From Proteobacteria bacterium UBA6492 (lineage in GTDB: Bacteria > Pseudomonadota > Gammaproteobacteria > UBA6429 > Thiohalophilaceae): a stretch of DNA of 8,594 nucleotides. The notes under the pieces are model-generated. The model was not told where the DNA came from and made no database searches. It saw only the letters and a list, made by a program, of their open reading frames with translations. Position 1 is the first letter of the stretch, and each line of letters starts with the position of its first letter. This document shows, piece after piece, positions 6,276 to 8,594 of the stretch. Position numbers and translations under genes: made by a program. The stretch spans positions 339 to 8,932 of the forward strand of contig DJMK01000124.1 in assembly GCA_002436485.1 (NCBI GenBank), read 5' to 3'.

Positions 6276-8218
6276 GCAATCAATCCAACAGTTTTGCATG
6301 GCGCATCGGTGGACCACAGGGTGCGGGCATTGATCGGCTGGCAACAGTATTTGGGCGACTCTGTGCGGGTCGTGGTTTGTACCTGTTCAGTCGCCGCGAG
6401 TACCATTCCAATATAATAGGCCGGCACAGTTACGCCGATATCTGTATTGGCGTAGATGCTGTGACCAGCCATCGTGAAAACCCGGATATGTTACTGACTT
6501 TTGATGCGGAATCACTGGCGCGGCATGTGAATACGCTCAATGCGCAGGGCGTTGTTTTGTATGCCGATACTGATACCGATATTTCACTGGATTCCCTGCC
6601 TTATCTTGATACCCGTTTAAAAAACCAACTACTGGCAGAATTGACAAAAAGTGGCTTACCGCTGACGACAGGTGGCTTACTGGAACAGGCCACTGTACGT
6701 GGTGTGCAGTTGGTGCCACTACCTTATAACCAGATTGTGGCGGAACTTGCCGATGAGTTTGGCATGTCACGCAAGCAGGCAGCGCGTGCCATCAATACCG
6801 TTGCGGTAGCGGCCTCTGCTGTCTTACTCGGATTTTCCGAATCTGATTTAGTACGTGCGCTGAAAGACGTGTTTGGTGAACATCACCCAGCCCTGGCTCT
6901 TAACCAGGCTGCAATGAACAAAACCTGTGTTTGGGTTGCTGAGCAACATGATGGGCTCAAGCAATATGCCTGGTTACATTCACAATCAAATAAGAACAAA
7001 CGTTTGTATCTTAATGGTTGCCAAAGCGTCGCGTTAGGTAAGCTGGCGGCTGGACTAACCTTTCAAAGCTACTACCCAATCAGTCCCGCGTCGGATGAGA
7101 GCCTGTTTCTTGAAGCCAATGCGCCGGATCCAGCCGAGCACGGGGAGTCTTTAGCACCGCTGGTATTACAGGTCGAAGATGAAATTTCTGCAGCAACCAT
7201 GGCCTGTGGGGCAGCACTCACCGGGGCACGCAGTGCGACGAGTACTTCCGGGCCGGGTTTTTGCCTGATGACCGAAGCGCTGGGCTGGGCGGGAATGAAT
7301 GAAGTGCCACTGGTCATCAGCCTGTATCAGCGGGGTGGGCCATCGACGGGGTTACCCACTCGGACCGAACAGGGCGATCTGGGTTTTGCGGTGCATGCTG
7401 GGCATGGTGAGTTTCCCCATATCGTGATGGCATCCGGGGATATTGAGGATTGTTTTTATGATGCAATGCAGGCCTTTAATTATGCGGAACGTTATCAATT
7501 GCCGGTTATTCACATATTGGATCGTGCACTGGCCAGCTGTAGCCAGACCGTGGAGTGTTTTGATTACCATGCGGTAACGATTGATCGCGGGGAACTGTTA
7601 AATACGCCGAACGAAAACACGTCGCGGGTAGAGCGGTTTGCCGCATCGGATTCCGGTATCTCACCGCGACCCCTGGTTGGACAGGACCGGGCAGCGCACT
7701 GGCTCACTGGTGCCGAGCATGACAGCTATGGGCAAGTCAGTGAAGATCCACAAGTACGTGAACAGATGATGGAAAAACGCCTGCGCAAGTTGAAACAGAT
7801 CCAGCACGATTTATCGTACGAGCAAAAACTCGCCGTGTGCGGTGATGACGAGGCCGGGATCACAATTCTCACGTGGGGGTCAAGCAAGGGTGCGGTGTGG
7901 GATGCAGTAAAACGTTTACAGCAAACCAACATCAAGGTGCAGGCGATCCTGGTTAAATTACTGTTCCCGTTCCCGGCAGAAGAATTACTTGCCTTGTTGA
8001 AAAAAAATAAAAGGGCGATCGTGGTGGAGTGCAATTACACTGGTCAGCTAAACAACTTGTTACGTGAAATGACCGGGCGCAGCGCTGATCATTTGATTCT
8101 CAAATACAATGGACGTGCCATGAGTGGCGAAGCACTGGCTGATGTTCTTGCAAACATAGTCCACGCAAAACCAGGTGAGTGTGAACAACGTATCGTGTTA
8201 CACAATGACTATGAATGA
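6272..8218 (+). CDS. korA: 2-oxoglutarate (2-oxoacid):ferredoxin oxidoreductase, fused gamma-alpha subunit
   Basis: This 648-residue subunit pairs with the following beta subunit in the cytoplasm to interconvert 2-oxoglutarate and succinyl-CoA plus CO2, using ferredoxin as electron carrier. The gamma-type domain is N-terminal (about 8-200, with GPQGAGI at 14-20). The alpha part starts near 245 ('LNGCQSVALGKLAAGL') and has YPISPASD (268-275), EDEISA (302-307), TSTSGPGF (323-330) and QRGGPSTGLPT (353-363) followed by EQGDL, which marks the KorA group. TGAEHD is at 479-484 and 'VECNYTGQL' near 585-593 belongs to the C-terminal domain. The length matches usual gamma-alpha fusions. An in-frame stop at 6263 forces a start at or after the GTG at 6272, and the family N-terminus begins within ten residues. 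Closely related enzymes act on pyruvate or branched 2-oxoacids, so the substrate is likely, not certain. Confidence 0.93.
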   Translation: MSNQSNSFAWRIGGPQGAGIDRLATVFGRLCAGRGLYLFSRREYHSNIIGRHSYADICIGVDAVTSHRENPDMLLTFDAESLARHVNTLNAQGVVLYADTDTDISLDSLPYLDTRLKNQLLAELTKSGLPLTTGGLLEQATVRGVQLVPLPYNQIVAELADEFGMSRKQAARAINTVAVAASAVLLGFSESDLVRALKDVFGEHHPALALNQAAMNKTCVWVAEQHDGLKQYAWLHSQSNKNKRLYLNGCQSVALGKLAAGLTFQSYYPISPASDESLFLEANAPDPAEHGESLAPLVLQVEDEISAATMACGAALTGARSATSTSGPGFCLMTEALGWAGMNEVPLVISLYQRGGPSTGLPTRTEQGDLGFAVHAGHGEFPHIVMASGDIEDCFYDAMQAFNYAERYQLPVIHILDRALASCSQTVECFDYHAVTIDRGELLNTPNENTSRVERFAASDSGISPRPLVGQDRAAHWLTGAEHDSYGQVSEDPQVREQMMEKRLRKLKQIQHDLSYEQKLAVCGDDEAGITILTWGSSKGAVWDAVKRLQQTNIKVQAILVKLLFPFPAEELLALLKKNKRAIVVECNYTGQLNNLLREMTGRSADHLILKYNGRAMSGEALADVLANIVHAKPGECEQRIVLHNDYE

Positions 8219-8229
8219 GGTAATTGCGA

Positions 8230-8594
8230 ATGACCAGCAAACGTACAGAAGCTAACCGGGAAAAATCACCATTTCATACCAACCGTCCCAATGACTGGTG
8301 TGCAGGTTGTGGTGATTTTGGTATTTTGCATAGCCTTGAAAAAACATTGACCCGAATGGAGTTGGCGCCGGACAAGGTTGCGGTGTTCGGTGGAATTGGC
8401 TGTTCGGGCAAGACACCGTACAACCTCGCCAGTTATGGTGTTCATACATTGCATGGTCGTTTGATTCCGTTTGCAACCGGTGCCAAGCTGGCCAATCCGG
8501 ATCTGACTGTCATTGCTGTAGGTGGCGACGGTGATGGACTTTCTATTGGGGCGGGGCATCTTGTTGGCGGTGGCCGACGTAATGTTGATTTCAC
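8230..8594 (+). CDS. korB: 2-oxoglutarate (2-oxoacid):ferredoxin oxidoreductase, beta subunit (3' end outside window)
   Basis: The first 121 codons are present and the frame is open at the window edge. The beta subunit binds thiamine diphosphate and one [4Fe-4S] cluster. 'WCAGCGDFGI' (23-32) gives Cys24 and Cys27, and 'GGIGCSG' (54-60) gives Cys58. Their spacing matches the first three of the four cluster cysteines known in two-subunit enzymes of this type, such as the Sulfolobus one; the fourth would lie beyond the window. 'HGRLIPFATGAKLANP' (75-90) and 'GGDGDGLSIG' (98-107) form the ThDP/Mg site. An N-terminal tail of about 20 residues precedes the usual WC start. GAGG (8217-8220), overlapping the korA stop, lies 9 bases before the ATG at 8230, and the gap to korA is 11 bp, so the two are co-transcribed. 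Confidence 0.93.
   Translation, partial: MTSKRTEANREKSPFHTNRPNDWCAGCGDFGILHSLEKTLTRMELAPDKVAVFGGIGCSGKTPYNLASYGVHTLHGRLIPFATGAKLANPDLTVIAVGGDGDGLSIGAGHLVGGGRRNVDF

Noticed and set aside
6651..6680. Direct repeat GTGGCTTAC (6651-6659 and 6672-6680)
   Set aside because: It lies in korA coding sequence for SGLP and GGLL and is best explained by similar codons.
6272..8218. Separate gamma and alpha oxoacid oxidoreductase genes
   Set aside because: The frame is continuous through both domains with no stop or shift, so it is a natural fusion.
8252..8559. Minus-strand open frames across korB
   Set aside because: They lie opposite a clear korB coding frame and their translations show no family features.

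Overview
The window looks like chromosomal DNA of a moderate-GC proteobacterium, most likely a sulfur-oxidising gammaproteobacterium or relative. This is inferred from protein style and gene content: an exported DsrE-like protein with SoxH-like metallo-hydrolases, a HAMP-GGDEF cyclase and a two-subunit 2-oxoacid:ferredoxin oxidoreductase. No rRNA, tRNA, CRISPR array, transposase, integrase or phage gene was seen. The gene set reads as ordinary, densely packed chromosome.

Left part (1-1997, + strand): the 3' end of a PstS-like periplasmic substrate-binding protein is followed after 8 bp by a complete membrane-bound diguanylate cyclase. The cyclase has TM, periplasmic sensor, TM, HAMP and GGEEF parts, with an intact RxxD inhibitory site. 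The tight spacing suggests that an exported solute-binding protein and a c-di-GMP-producing receptor work together.

Middle part (2004-6124): an 8-bp-stem hairpin lies where the cyclase gene meets a convergent minus-strand gene for an exported SoxH-like metallo-beta-lactamase-fold hydrolase. A 245-bp divergent region with repeated 10-mers and short palindromes separates that gene from a plus-strand set. The plus-strand set comprises an exported DsrE-like protein, a second SoxH-like hydrolase whose start overlaps the dsrE-like gene by 17 bp, a small four-helix membrane protein, and a DUF805 protein with a long membrane extension. Two paralogous zinc hydrolases flanking an exported DsrE-like protein suggest a periplasmic sulfur (persulfide or thiol-ester) module. 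This is the least understood part of the window.

Right part (6125-8594): an AT-rich spacer with a possible terminator and a 7-codon mini-ORF leads into korA (gamma-alpha fusion, GTG start) and korB (cut by the window edge). These encode 2-oxoglutarate (2-oxoacid):ferredoxin oxidoreductase. The enzyme interconverts 2-oxoglutarate and succinyl-CoA with ferredoxin, either in an oxidative TCA cycle or in the reductive direction during carbon fixation. The window alone cannot decide which.
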